A stretch of 64,000 nt of DNA from an uncultured Paludibacter sp. (GTDB lineage Bacteria > Bacteroidota > Bacteroidia > Bacteroidales > Paludibacteraceae): NCBI GenBank assembly GCA_937897985.1, contig CALCBD010000062.1:1-64000 (forward strand), read 5' to 3'. Every line of letters begins with the position of its first letter. Within the stretch, counting starts at the first letter, position 1. A model generated the notes under the pieces. The model was not told where the DNA came from, searched no databases, and was given only the letters and a program-made list of their open reading frames with translations. Shown here piece by piece: positions 27,648 through 37,464 of this stretch. A program made the position numbers and the translations under genes.

Positions 27648-30551
27648 ATGAATGAAATAATGAATAAAAATCAGTCGTTGATTTACTGCATCTACCCAAT
27701 GGATAATTTAGGTTGTTTTCCTCATTGTGTGGTTGTCGATACTGATAAAGATGGCAATTTCTCAACTCAGTATGTCAGGCTGAATGAGTATAACAAATCA
27801 AATTATATTCATTTATTCGACGGGACAGACGAACTCCTGTTTCAATACTGCATGAAACTGGAAAAAACCAATATTGTTTCGAAAATCAACGACAGAAAAA
27901 TACGCGACTGGGAAGATGTGGAAAAAGCATATTTCAGGTCAAAAAATCTGACCAAAGAAGCTCAATACATAAAAACATACCTGCTCGGGTACATAGAAAT
28001 TAACCAGCGAAAATTTTTCGAAAATACCGGCGAAAAAATACTCTGCCTTCAGGTTGGTCGTTTCCCTTTCAGCTGGCCAAAATTAAGGTTCGAAGAAGAG
28101 CTCGCTGATTTGTCCTATTGTTTTGAAAATGAACCAAACGGCATAAATTACACTTTGGACATCCGCTGCAAAAACAAAACTTTGTCTTTGACCGATGCAA
28201 TACTTGTTTCACGTAAACCTGCCCGGATATTGTTGAAAAACAAGATATTTGAATTCGAGGACGAAATCGAAGGTCAGAAATTAATCCCTTTTTTCAATAA
28301 AAAATCATTGAATATTCCTGCCCACAGTAAAGCCGAATACATTCAGAAAGTAATACTCCCTGTAATTCCCGGCAATAAAGTCATCAACAAAGGATTTGAC
28401 ATACAGATATTTACAGAAATTTCAACCACATTATTACGCGTCAGGGAAATTCAACCAATAACGCAGACATCACTTTTCGACGACAAAAAAACAACAAACC
28501 TCACTCAAAACAACATTGTCTTTGAACTGATTTTTGAATACACAAAATTTTTGTACCGGGCCGGTCAAAACAGCACTACGACAAAAGTTGAAATGAATAA
28601 CGATACTTTTACAATTTATAAAGCCGAAAGAGATTTGAATGCCGAATCGGTTTATATCAATGCAATGAAAGAGCTTGGTGCCGATTTGAATGCTAAAGTA
28701 ATGACGCTTCCGTTCAACGACGGTATCGAATGGCTGAACCGGAATTACAAATCAATTGAAGCGTCGGGGATAGATATTAAATTTGAGAAAAAAACAGGCG
28801 AACAACATGCTCTGTTTTCGGGTGAACGAACTTTAACTTTGATGTTCGACGAAGATAAAGACTGGTTTAATATACGTGCCAAAGTCATGTTCGGAAAATA
28901 TGAAATCCCGTTTATCCGGATACTGAATTATATCAGACAGGACAAGCATCAACTTACTTTACCGGGTGGCGAATATGTACTTATACCACAGGCATGGTTC
29001 GATGAATACAAGACACTGATTGACTTCTGCAAAACTGAAGATGGGAAAATTGTTGTCGCAAAGCATCATTGCGTCCTTATGAATGCTTTCAGCAACAAAT
29101 CCGATATCAAAATATCCATCAAACAAAATATGAACAGTTTGCTCAGTCATGATTTAAAAACCAGTTTTGATTTACCTGTCAATTTTAACGGGATATTGCG
29201 ACATTACCAACAGGAAGGTTACAACTGGCTGCGTTTGCTCGACGAACTGGCATTGGGTGGCTGTCTGGCCGATGACATGGGATTAGGCAAAACAATACAA
29301 ACACTCTTCCTCCTTCAATGGATGAAAGAACAAAACAGAGGAATAAGTTTATTGGTGGTACCTACAAGTCTGATATACAACTGGGAACAGGAAGCTGCTA
29401 AATTTACACCTCAACTCAGAGTACATGTTCACACCGGCAAACAGAGAAGAGTACAACCCGAAGAGTTTAAAGAAGCCGACATTCTGCTTACCAGCTATGG
29501 TGTGTTGCGTCGTGACAAACATTTACTGACCCGAATACAATTTAATTATGCAATTCTCGACGAAGCCCAGGCAATAAAAAATCCCCAATCGGATACAGCT
29601 CAGGTCTGTCTGACGCTCAAAGCCAAACGATTTCTGACATTGACAGGTACACCGATTGAAAATTCACTGAGTGATCTCTGGTCGCAGGTTCACTTTTTCA
29701 ACCGCAATATGCTGGGTAATCTGAACAACTTCGTAAGAGCCTGCAAACAACCGCACAAACAGGAACTTTATCGTCAGCTGCTGAAACCATTCCTGCTCAG
29801 ACGGAATAAATCGGAAGTAATCACCGAATTGCCCGAGAAAACAATAATCACCCAATATTGCGACATGACGGAAGGTCAAAAGATTTTTTACCGAAACCTC
29901 CGAAACAGCTATAGGGATAAGTTTTTAGAAACCCGTGAACCCGATAATAAAATCAACCCCATGTTATTGCTCGAAGGATTGTTAAGACTCAGACAGGCCG
30001 CAAACCACCCTCTGCTGAACGACCCTGACTTCGCCGACGAATCCGGAAAATTCGAACTGGTTTGCCAAATGCTTGACGAACTGATAGCCCGGGATAGCAA
30101 AGTCCTTATTTTCAGCTCATTTGTAGAGCATCTGAATCTTTATAAAAACTATCTGGAAGAAAACAATATTCAGTTCAGCTATTTGGTGGGGAATACAAAA
30201 GACAGGAAAGGTGAAGTTGAACGATTTCAGAACAATCCCGACACTAAAGTGTTTTTATTATCACTCAAGGCAGGTGGAGTAGGCTTAAACCTGACAAGTG
30301 CAGGCTATGTATTTTTACTCGATCCCTGGTGGAACCCGGCAGCAGAAGCACAGGCCTATGACCGTGCTCACCGGATTGGTCAGAAAAATAAGGTATTCGT
30401 CTATAAATTTATCAGTCGCAACACCATCGAAGAAAAAATCATTCAACTTCAGGAGGAAAAAAACCGGCTTTTTAATTCAATGATCAATCCGGACAATGAA
30501 TTACTTAAAAATTTGAACATAAACGAAGTGATGCAACTTTTAGGCGATTAA
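27648..30551 (+). CDS. SNF2-family DNA-dependent ATPase/helicase
   Basis: A 967-residue Swi2/Snf2 ATPase, expected to translocate on double-stranded DNA and remodel DNA-protein complexes such as stalled RNA polymerase. The N-terminal 500 residues are an accessory region. The ATPase core has motif I ADDMGLGKT (about 541-549), motif II DEAQ (about 637), motif III LTGTPIENSLSDLWS (about 664), and motif VI AQAYDRAHRIGQ near residue 902, with SLKAGGVGLNLTSA before it. It ends NEVMQLLGD as in bacterial HepA-type proteins. I set the start at 27648 rather than the ATG at 27618 because the promoter -7 element covers the latter. Single gene. Confidence 0.92.
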   Translation: MNEIMNKNQSLIYCIYPMDNLGCFPHCVVVDTDKDGNFSTQYVRLNEYNKSNYIHLFDGTDELLFQYCMKLEKTNIVSKINDRKIRDWEDVEKAYFRSKNLTKEAQYIKTYLLGYIEINQRKFFENTGEKILCLQVGRFPFSWPKLRFEEELADLSYCFENEPNGINYTLDIRCKNKTLSLTDAILVSRKPARILLKNKIFEFEDEIEGQKLIPFFNKKSLNIPAHSKAEYIQKVILPVIPGNKVINKGFDIQIFTEISTTLLRVREIQPITQTSLFDDKKTTNLTQNNIVFELIFEYTKFLYRAGQNSTTTKVEMNNDTFTIYKAERDLNAESVYINAMKELGADLNAKVMTLPFNDGIEWLNRNYKSIEASGIDIKFEKKTGEQHALFSGERTLTLMFDEDKDWFNIRAKVMFGKYEIPFIRILNYIRQDKHQLTLPGGEYVLIPQAWFDEYKTLIDFCKTEDGKIVVAKHHCVLMNAFSNKSDIKISIKQNMNSLLSHDLKTSFDLPVNFNGILRHYQQEGYNWLRLLDELALGGCLADDMGLGKTIQTLFLLQWMKEQNRGISLLVVPTSLIYNWEQEAAKFTPQLRVHVHTGKQRRVQPEEFKEADILLTSYGVLRRDKHLLTRIQFNYAILDEAQAIKNPQSDTAQVCLTLKAKRFLTLTGTPIENSLSDLWSQVHFFNRNMLGNLNNFVRACKQPHKQELYRQLLKPFLLRRNKSEVITELPEKTIITQYCDMTEGQKIFYRNLRNSYRDKFLETREPDNKINPMLLLEGLLRLRQAANHPLLNDPDFADESGKFELVCQMLDELIARDSKVLIFSSFVEHLNLYKNYLEENNIQFSYLVGNTKDRKGEVERFQNNPDTKVFLLSLKAGGVGLNLTSAGYVFLLDPWWNPAAEAQAYDRAHRIGQKNKVFVYKFISRNTIEEKIIQLQEEKNRLFNSMINPDNELLKNLNINEVMQLLGD

Positions 30552-30608
30552 ATTCATCTTTTAATCAAATTATTTGGTTTAAAATAAACAATAAAACTTG
30601 CTTTTTAT

Positions 30609-30616
30609 TAATTTTG
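30609..30616 (+). promoter_or_regulatory. Promoter -7 element of the patatin gene
   Basis: TAATTTTG matches the -7 consensus, 26 bases before the start codon. No clear -33 element. Confidence 0.5.
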
Positions 30617-30641
30617 CAGTCTGAATCTCAATAGAATTATC

Positions 30642-32933
30642 ATGTTACGAAAATCTCAACTATTGTTTGTTTTTGTTTTGCTGAGCACATTAATCAGTGC
30701 TCAAAAGGTTGGACTTGTGCTGAGCGGTGGTGGCGCCAGAGGTATTACACATATCGGGGTCATCAAAGCACTCGAGGAAAACAATATCCCCATCGATTAT
30801 ATCACGGGAACTTCAATGGGAGCTATCGTTGGCTCTCTTTATGCCATGGGTTATACTTCCGACGACATGATAGAAGTACTCAAATCTGACGACTTTAAAC
30901 GCTGGTCGACCGGTGATATTGACCCGAAATACAGCTTCTATTTCCGAAATTCCGATCCCAAACCAACGATTGCCGAGCTTTATTTCGACCTGCAACACCT
31001 TGATTCATTAAAGTTTAAACCTACTTTTTTACCCACCAATATTGTCTCACCGCGCCAAATGAACTATGCCTTTGTCGAATTATTCAGCAGGGCAAATGCG
31101 CTGGCAAAAGGCAATTTCGACAATTTACTCGTTCCGTTTCGTTGTGTTGCTTCCGATATTTACAACAAAGAAGCTGTAGTGCTCCGCGATGGTGATCTGG
31201 GAGATGCTGTGCGTGCATCGATGACTTTCCCGTTTATGTTTAAACCCATTAAAATTAAAAACCAACTGCTCTTTGATGGCGGGATCTTTAATAATTTCCC
31301 GGTGGACGTGATGCGCAATGACTTTAAACCCGATGTAATGATCGGAAGTGTGGTGTCAAACAACCCGCCAAAACCCGGCGAAAACGACATTATAAAACAG
31401 ATTGAGAATATGATTGTTAACCGATCGGATTACAGCATGAACGATGATGAGGGCATTTTGATGAAATTTAATCTTGAAAATGTAAGCACATTCGATTTCT
31501 CGAAAATTGATGAACTTGTACAGGTGGGTTACGACGAAGTAATGAAGCGCCTGCCCGAAATAAAAGCACGTATTAAACGTCAGGTAAGCAAAGAAGAGAT
31601 GCAACTTCGCCGGAACGATTTTATCAACCGCCTGCCCGAACTTAAATTTAAAAACGTTTATGTGGTGGGGGTCGACAGCCTGCAACGGCAATACGTCGAA
31701 AACACCTTCCATTCGGGCAATAAAAAGTTCGATGCCGCAGCATTCAAACAAAGCTATTTCAAGCTGATTTCAGACGAAAGAATTTCGGAAGTTATGCCAC
31801 ATGCCCTGTACAATGAAAAAACGAATGAATTCGATTTAAAACTGAAAGTAAGAACCGAAAACCGGTTGAAATTTTCAATCGGCGGAAACATCTCGTCCTC
31901 AACTTCGAACGAAGCATATTTCGGACTTACTTATCAAAACCTCAGGGAATATGCTCAAACAGCATTCGTGGATGCCCAGTTCGGAAGGGTTTACAATGGC
32001 TTCGGCATAGGTTCGCGGATCGATATTCCTTCGCAAAAGGACTGGTATATGAAGCTGAATTTTACCATTCACCGTTTTGATTATTACGAGGGAAACAGAA
32101 TGTTTTATAACGACGACCGTACTTCATATTTCAATCAGTCGGAAGTTTACAGCAAGTTTTGTCTCGGTTTCCCGTTTACCCTGAACGGAAAAATGGAATT
32201 CGGAGTTGGTCTGGCGCGACTCACCGACAACTACCGACAGGATATAATTTCTTCAGCCACAGGGATGGATCAGAGCAACTATAACCTGGGCAGTATTTTC
32301 GCTCGTTTCGAAACCTATACATTAAACAACCTGATGTATCCTACCAAAGGTTTTTACAATAGCGGCACACTTCAGATAGCCGGAGGCGAAGAACTCTATA
32401 AATCGAGCATATCCCCCGAATCGGAAAATGCTAAAAGTAAAGCACTCTGGACACAGTTCAGATTTCAATCGCAGAAATTTTTCACTATCTCATCACATTT
32501 TACGCTGGGTACTTTGGCCGAAATTTCCTATTCGTCACGACCGATGCTGAATAATTACACAGCAACTATTATTCAGGCTCCGGCTTTCAGGCCCACACCT
32601 CACAGCAAAGCAATCTTTAACTCATCTTTAGCTGCCGAACAGTATGCCGCAATTGGCATAAAACCAATTTATTTTATTAACGATCAGCTTCATTTCCGTA
32701 CCGAACTATACTGGTTTTTACCTTACCAGAGTTTTTATAAACTTCCGGATGGAACTGCCGGCCTCAGAAATCCCTATCAGTCGGGCGAATATCTGATAGA
32801 ATCGACACTTGTATTCGATTTCAAAATTGCATCAGCCGGCCTGTTTCTCAATCATTACAGCGCCGGCGTCAATCGTTGGAATTTCGGGTTGAATATCGGC
32901 TTCCTTCTGTTCAATAAAAAATTCCTCGAATAA
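30642..32933 (+). CDS. Patatin-like phospholipase with outer-membrane beta-barrel (type Vd-like)
   Basis: A 763-residue outer-membrane protein. After a signal peptide (residues 1-20) comes a patatin domain with the oxyanion loop SGGGARG (28-34), the nucleophile elbow GTSMG (Ser58), and the partner Asp in FDGGIFNNFPVD (Asp212). A POTRA-like segment follows (about 330-400, FKNVYVVGVDSLQRQYVENTF), and then a BamA/Omp85-type barrel (about 400-763) ending GFLLFNKKFLE. This order matches PlpD/type Vd secretion and the RssA-barrel proteins common in Bacteroidota. It should hydrolyse membrane lipids or acyl esters at the cell surface or periplasm. Monocistronic. Confidence 0.9.
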   Translation: MLRKSQLLFVFVLLSTLISAQKVGLVLSGGGARGITHIGVIKALEENNIPIDYITGTSMGAIVGSLYAMGYTSDDMIEVLKSDDFKRWSTGDIDPKYSFYFRNSDPKPTIAELYFDLQHLDSLKFKPTFLPTNIVSPRQMNYAFVELFSRANALAKGNFDNLLVPFRCVASDIYNKEAVVLRDGDLGDAVRASMTFPFMFKPIKIKNQLLFDGGIFNNFPVDVMRNDFKPDVMIGSVVSNNPPKPGENDIIKQIENMIVNRSDYSMNDDEGILMKFNLENVSTFDFSKIDELVQVGYDEVMKRLPEIKARIKRQVSKEEMQLRRNDFINRLPELKFKNVYVVGVDSLQRQYVENTFHSGNKKFDAAAFKQSYFKLISDERISEVMPHALYNEKTNEFDLKLKVRTENRLKFSIGGNISSSTSNEAYFGLTYQNLREYAQTAFVDAQFGRVYNGFGIGSRIDIPSQKDWYMKLNFTIHRFDYYEGNRMFYNDDRTSYFNQSEVYSKFCLGFPFTLNGKMEFGVGLARLTDNYRQDIISSATGMDQSNYNLGSIFARFETYTLNNLMYPTKGFYNSGTLQIAGGEELYKSSISPESENAKSKALWTQFRFQSQKFFTISSHFTLGTLAEISYSSRPMLNNYTATIIQAPAFRPTPHSKAIFNSSLAAEQYAAIGIKPIYFINDQLHFRTELYWFLPYQSFYKLPDGTAGLRNPYQSGEYLIESTLVFDFKIASAGLFLNHYSAGVNRWNFGLNIGFLLFNKKFLE

Positions 32934-33262
32934 ATATGTTTTATTCCCCCAATTGATGGAATAAACGGGTAAAATACAATATTAAAATTTAAGACCTCAG
33001 GCTGATTAACCATCAAACAGGTTCATCTTTATGATTTTGCAGGATTTTACTTTTTTTTCAGAATTCCGGTAAATTAAAATTCAAAATACAGTAAGATATG
33101 AAAGCACAATTGAAACAAATCAAAATATCTTCCCTGTTGAAAGTCAGATAATAAATAATTGATTAAAATTCGTACTTTTGTGCCTGAAGTAAGTAATAAA
33201 CCGGCTGCTCATACAGTTTATAACTTATCAATTCATACAACACTTCAAAACAGAACACAGAA
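32934..33262. other. Non-coding stretch before exbB
   Basis: About 330 AT-rich bases with a -7 element TACTTTTG at 33173-33180 for the exbBD operon. No gene or clear terminator was seen. Confidence 0.5.
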
Positions 33263-33967
33263 ATGATACTTTCAATAATTTTACAGGCAGTGAATAATCC
33301 CGACACTGCTGCTTCACAGGTCAGTAATCTGCCCGTTGTTTCAGCACCGGCAGTTTTCAGCGCATGGGAAATCATTCAGAAAGGCGGTTTAATCATGATC
33401 CCAATCGGTATCCTTTTTATACTGGCCATTTATATTTTCATCGAAAGGTTTATTTCCATCCAGCGGGCTTCCGCCAGCGAGGGAAACTTTATCAAACAAA
33501 CCAAGCAACTGATTGAAAATAAAAAAATTGACGAAGCACTTCAGCTTTGCGAAAAGAAAGATTTACCCATTGCCCGCATGGTCGAGAAAGGAATTATCAG
33601 AATTGGAAGTCCGATCAAGGAAATTGAAGAATCGATAGAAATCGTAGGTAAATTTGAAGTGTACGATCTCGAAAAAGGCTTGCCGGTTTTGGCTGTTATT
33701 GCAGGGATTGCGCCCATGTTCGGGTTTCTTGGTACCATCCTTGGAGTTATCAAAATCTTCTTCGACATCTCTCAGTCGGCCGACGTAAGTATCGGGGTGG
33801 TTTCAGCCGGATTGTATGTAAAAATGGTATCGAGTGCTGCCGGACTTGTAGTTGGGGTACTCGCGTATATTTTTTACAACTGGCTGAACATAAAGGTGGG
33901 AAAAATTGTAAACCGGATGGAAAGAAATGCTGTGGATTTTCTTGATTTTCTGAAAGATACCAAATAA
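33263..33967 (+). CDS. exbB: MotA/TolQ/ExbB proton channel family protein
   Basis: Inner-membrane subunit of the proton-motive-force motor that energises TonB-dependent transport, or a Tol-like system. The 234 residues have three membrane helices: about 41-62 (GGLIMIPIGILFILAIYIFIE), about 141-165 (VLAVIAGIAPMFGFLGTILGVI), and about 180-205 (GLYVKMVSSAAGLVVGVLAYIF). The latter two hold the conserved Gly/Thr pore positions. The gene overlaps exbD by one base (TAATG), so the two are translationally coupled. ExbB and TolQ cannot be told apart by sequence alone. The Bacteroidota context favours ExbB. Confidence 0.9.
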   Translation: MILSIILQAVNNPDTAASQVSNLPVVSAPAVFSAWEIIQKGGLIMIPIGILFILAIYIFIERFISIQRASASEGNFIKQTKQLIENKKIDEALQLCEKKDLPIARMVEKGIIRIGSPIKEIEESIEIVGKFEVYDLEKGLPVLAVIAGIAPMFGFLGTILGVIKIFFDISQSADVSIGVVSAGLYVKMVSSAAGLVVGVLAYIFYNWLNIKVGKIVNRMERNAVDFLDFLKDTK

Positions 33968-34362
33968 TGAATCTTCGAACACAAAATAAGGTTAAAGCTG
34001 AAGTTTTCACCTCTGCCATGAACGACATTATGTTTTTCCTAATGTTGTTTTTCATCATTGTTTCCACACTTTTAAGTCCGAATGTCATTAAACTTAATCT
34101 CCCGAATGCTAAAAACACGTCGTCGATTCACAGAAAAGAAATCTTACTTTCGATCAATAAAAATCTACAATATTTTGTCAATAACAAACAAGTGACTTTC
34201 GAACAGTTGCAACCTGTTTTAGCAGCCGAAATAAGAAAAGATGCCGAAGCAATGGTCATCGTCCGTTGCGAAAGCACACTTACAGTACAGCAGCTTGTGA
34301 ATGTATTGGAAATTGGCAATAAACTGAACGTGAAGATGATTCTGGCAACAAAGAAAGAATAA
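33967..34362 (+). CDS. exbD: ExbD/TolR family biopolymer transport protein
   Basis: A 131-residue partner of ExbB, with one membrane helix (about 21-40) and a periplasmic domain. The proton-carrying aspartate is present in SAMNDIMFFLMLFF (Asp20). The periplasmic part carries LNLPNAKNT, ILLSINKNLQYFVNNKQVT and MVIVRCESTLTVQQLVNVLEIG, all typical of ExbD. It follows exbB with a one-base overlap and precedes the membrane-anchored DUF4294 gene by 73 bases. Confidence 0.92.
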   Translation: MNLRTQNKVKAEVFTSAMNDIMFFLMLFFIIVSTLLSPNVIKLNLPNAKNTSSIHRKEILLSINKNLQYFVNNKQVTFEQLQPVLAAEIRKDAEAMVIVRCESTLTVQQLVNVLEIGNKLNVKMILATKKE

Positions 34363-34435
34363 ATTGCAGTTCGCGAATCCGTCACAAGCACTCAATGTTT
34401 AAAAATTAAAATCAGCCCGTTGTAATTCATCCAAA

Positions 34436-35359
34436 ATGTCAGTTCTCCGGAAATTAAACAGTCATATATATGCAGCAGCAGGTACAATCATCACCTGTCT
34501 GCTGATATTTGTCCTTTCCCGGACCGACCTTTCAGGCTCTCAATCGCAGCAAATATCCGACAGTGAAATTGATGACCTCGAATTGATGATGGAAGATATG
34601 CTCACCGAAGATATAAAAGACATTCCCGGGCCCGACCAATCAGCAAACTCTGACTCTCCGGTCGAAAAAACAGACAATCTTCAAAACAATACCAATCCTG
34701 AAAACAAGGGACTGCTCAATATAAACGAATCGAAGATTTTGCCTCCGGATGAAGAAATAAGAACAGAACTGACGCCCGAAGATACAGTGGTCAAAAAAAT
34801 TGAAGTCGTTAAACTTTTAAAAGTAGACAGCATAAAGACCATCGCAAACGACACAGCCATCACAAATCAGATAAAAGACATTGCGCAGAATATTAACCGC
34901 AAAACCTATGCTGCAGGACAGCGCGAAAAAGAACGCGAAAAATACAGATTCTATCAGAAAAACTACCGCAACATAATTAACTTCAAGAAGGTATATCCTT
35001 ATGCACTGAAAACCAAAGAAATAATGATGGATCTTGATGTCCGGTTGAGTCAAATGAAAAATGAATCGGAGAAAAAAGAGGCGATCAAAGAAACCGAAAA
35101 AATCCTTTTTCAGCAATACGAAACAGCTGTACGTAACATGTCGGTAACGCAGGGTAAACTCTTACTCAAACTGATAGCCCGCGAAACAGACAAAACCGGA
35201 TATGAAATTATCAAAAATTACCGTGGGGCCTTCTCGGCAACTTTCTGGTACGGTGTCGGCAAAATTTTCGGTACCGATCTGAAAACCGAGTTCCACAAAG
35301 ATCAGGATTCAATCATCGAAACCATTGTCGAAAAATATAAAAAAGAAGAGCTTTATTAA
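34436..35359 (+). CDS. Membrane-anchored DUF4294 protein, TonB-like N-terminus
   Basis: A 307-residue protein encoded where tonB would be expected after exbB-exbD. Residues 1-10 are basic, residues 11-28 form one membrane helix (YAAAGTIITCLLIFVLS), and 40-160 is an acidic, low-complexity linker. The C-terminal part (about 165-285) reads as DUF4294: YRFYQKNYRNIINFKKVYPYA in pieces, MSVTQGKLLLKLIARET (about 235-251), and FSATFWYGVGKIFGTDLK (about 266-283). DUF4294 proteins usually have a plain signal peptide. The TonB-style anchor plus linker and the position suggest a link to the ExbBD motor. Function is unknown, and the TonB C-terminal fold is absent. Confidence 0.75.
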   Translation: MSVLRKLNSHIYAAAGTIITCLLIFVLSRTDLSGSQSQQISDSEIDDLELMMEDMLTEDIKDIPGPDQSANSDSPVEKTDNLQNNTNPENKGLLNINESKILPPDEEIRTELTPEDTVVKKIEVVKLLKVDSIKTIANDTAITNQIKDIAQNINRKTYAAGQREKEREKYRFYQKNYRNIINFKKVYPYALKTKEIMMDLDVRLSQMKNESEKKEAIKETEKILFQQYETAVRNMSVTQGKLLLKLIARETDKTGYEIIKNYRGAFSATFWYGVGKIFGTDLKTEFHKDQDSIIETIVEKYKKEELY

Positions 35360-35440
35360 CGGCTATCCATTCACAGTTATCTGCCTGTCAGCAAATGTAT
35401 TGCAAATACCGGATTTAAACATTGATTTTCAGGAATCTTT

Positions 35441-36133
35441 CTATTTGTTTTGAATCACCGGCTTTCGGCAGCAATCTTCTTTCCCGCAACCTGCGCCTGA
35501 TTTTGACTGATCAACTTTTCCGTGTGTTTTTTCATAAGCAGCTGCTTCTTTTTGCCTTGCCTCTGCATCTTTCCGGGCACTGATTATTCTTTCAGGATTC
35601 AATCTGGCGGCCAGACTCAAAATTTTATCCCTGTTTAATCCATCAAATTTAACTTTAGGATTTTTATTGCTGATTTTTATCTTCAAATCCTCAAAAAAAT
35701 CTGTCACAATTTTATTCTTATTGGCTTCATCCATCAAAAATAATTTGAATTTCCATGGGTGATGAATACCAAATGAACCGGCAAATTTCCGGGTTTCATC
35801 CTCAGTCATCCAGAGATGATAACTCAAACGAGCCCACTGATATGCAACCACATTTGTTGCAAAATTACATTTTTGCCAATCGTCAAATTCGAGCATCATC
35901 ACTACCGCCAATGAATCTGAATAATTCCTGATTTTTTCGGGATAAAACTTATACTTTTCAACAGCCTGATCAAACACATTTGAATTGATGTGAATTTTAT
36001 AATTTTTATCCAGGTATTTATATTTATATGCCAGATAATCAATCTCATCAAACCTTGCCAAAACATAGTTTTGTGATTGCGCTATATTGATAGCACAAAG
36101 GATGCATAAAATGCAGAAAACAAATCTGATCAT
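35441..36133 (-). CDS. Secreted protein of unknown function with Cys-rich tail
   Basis: A 230-residue protein that I do not recognise. It has an N-terminal signal peptide (MIRFVFCILCILCAINIAQSQ). The mature part is rich in Tyr, Lys and Asp, with a predicted helical region around residues 75-140 (DSLAVVMMLEFDDWQKC, WARLSYHLW). The C-terminal 45 residues are charged and end in a cysteine cluster (AGCGKEDCCRK) that could bind a metal. It converges with the DUF4294 gene and lies 68 bases beyond the umuC stop on the same strand, so read-through from umuDC is possible but not shown. Confidence 0.6.
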   Translation of the reverse strand: MIRFVFCILCILCAINIAQSQNYVLARFDEIDYLAYKYKYLDKNYKIHINSNVFDQAVEKYKFYPEKIRNYSDSLAVVMMLEFDDWQKCNFATNVVAYQWARLSYHLWMTEDETRKFAGSFGIHHPWKFKLFLMDEANKNKIVTDFFEDLKIKISNKNPKVKFDGLNRDKILSLAARLNPERIISARKDAEARQKEAAAYEKTHGKVDQSKSGAGCGKEDCCRKPVIQNK

Positions 36134-36201
36134 GTTTTTAGGAATTACAATAAGCTGTTCGTCCGGTTTTTTTCATTTCGCGGGTTGCTACGTTCTTATT
36201 T

Positions 36202-37461
36202 TCAGGATTTTACTGTGATAATTTCATTCAGATTGGTGGTATATCTGGGCGAGAGTTTTTCCTGTCTCATTTTCCACACGCGTCCCGTGTCCTGCGTAGC
36301 CAGTCTGATTTTTTGCTGACCATAAGACGCGTTGATGCGGTCCACTACCTTCATAAGCGGGATATGTTTCGGATTGCGCGATTCGAACAGCGTTAGTTGC
36401 TGGTTGAGTTCCGGGCTGAAATCCATGACCACCACCCCTGCTCTTTTGTATTCAAATCCTTTTTTAAAAATTCTGTTCAGTGCTCCGGTGGCAAATTTCA
36501 CTATTTCGATGGCAGAATTGGTGGCATACGGCAGTTTCAGCACTATGCTCTGACTGTATTGAGGATGGTCGTCTCTGAACCTGTTAGTGGCAACAAAAAC
36601 CATTATGCTGTTGCAACATGAGCCCTGCCGGCGGAGTTTTTCGGCACACGACACAGCGAAACCGGCTACACGTTCGCGGACCAGTGAATAGTCGCTGTAA
36701 TTGCCATCGAAAGTACGTGTGGTGGCTATTGATTTTTTGGGCTGTACTTCTTCCATTTCGAGAGTGGGAATGCCTTCAAGTTCATTTTTGAGTCGTAGTC
36801 CCACCACCGACAGGTTTTTGCGAACCCAGGCATCATTCATGTTCACAAAATCGAATGCCGTCGATATCCGCAGCGCCTGCAGACGACGTGCATGTTTACG
36901 TCCGATTCCCCAAACATCTTCAATTTTCAACCATTTCAGCGCCTTGATTCTTTTGTCCTCGTCGTCGATAAGATAAACTCCTCCTGTGCGTTCGGGAAAT
37001 TTTTTGGCAATCCGGTTGGCCACTTTTGCAAGTGCCTTGGTGGATGCAAAACCAATGCTGACGGGAATACCCGTCCATTGCTCCACTCTTTTTTTTATCT
37101 GTTCACCCAGTTTTTGAAGGTCATGCAGCTCATAACCATCAAAATCCATAAATGCCTCGTCGATGCTGTAAATTTCTATGGCGGGACAGAACATTTCGAG
37201 AATGTTCATCACCCGGCTGCTCATGTCGCCATACAAAGGAAAATTGGCTGAAAAAACCTGTACATTATATTCTTCGAAAAGCTGATGGTACTGAAATGCG
37301 GGAGCACCCATCGGCACACCTGCCTTTTTGGCTTCGTTGCTGCGCGCAATGACACATCCGTCGTTATTGGACAGTACCACGACAGGTTTGCCATTCAGAT
37401 CGGGGCGAAACACCCGCTCACATGAAGCATAAAAATTATTACAGTCGACCAGTGCAAACAT
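36202..37461 (-). CDS. umuC: DNA polymerase V catalytic subunit UmuC (Y family)
   Basis: Error-prone translesion DNA polymerase used after DNA damage. The 419 residues are the normal UmuC length. The palm carboxylates are present: MFALVDCNNFYASCE (Asp6) and IYSIDEAFMD (Asp101, Glu102). The VVLSNNDGCVIARS segment, the helix-hairpin-helix around IEDVWGIGRKHARRLQ, and the C-terminal KRAGVVVMDFSPE are also typical. It follows umuD by three bases. No LexA-type operator was recognised. Confidence 0.96.
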   Translation of the reverse strand: MFALVDCNNFYASCERVFRPDLNGKPVVVLSNNDGCVIARSNEAKKAGVPMGAPAFQYHQLFEEYNVQVFSANFPLYGDMSSRVMNILEMFCPAIEIYSIDEAFMDFDGYELHDLQKLGEQIKKRVEQWTGIPVSIGFASTKALAKVANRIAKKFPERTGGVYLIDDEDKRIKALKWLKIEDVWGIGRKHARRLQALRISTAFDFVNMNDAWVRKNLSVVGLRLKNELEGIPTLEMEEVQPKKSIATTRTFDGNYSDYSLVRERVAGFAVSCAEKLRRQGSCCNSIMVFVATNRFRDDHPQYSQSIVLKLPYATNSAIEIVKFATGALNRIFKKGFEYKRAGVVVMDFSPELNQQLTLFESRNPKHIPLMKVVDRINASYGQQKIRLATQDTGRVWKMRQEKLSPRYTTNLNEIITVKS

Positions 37462-37464
37462 AAA

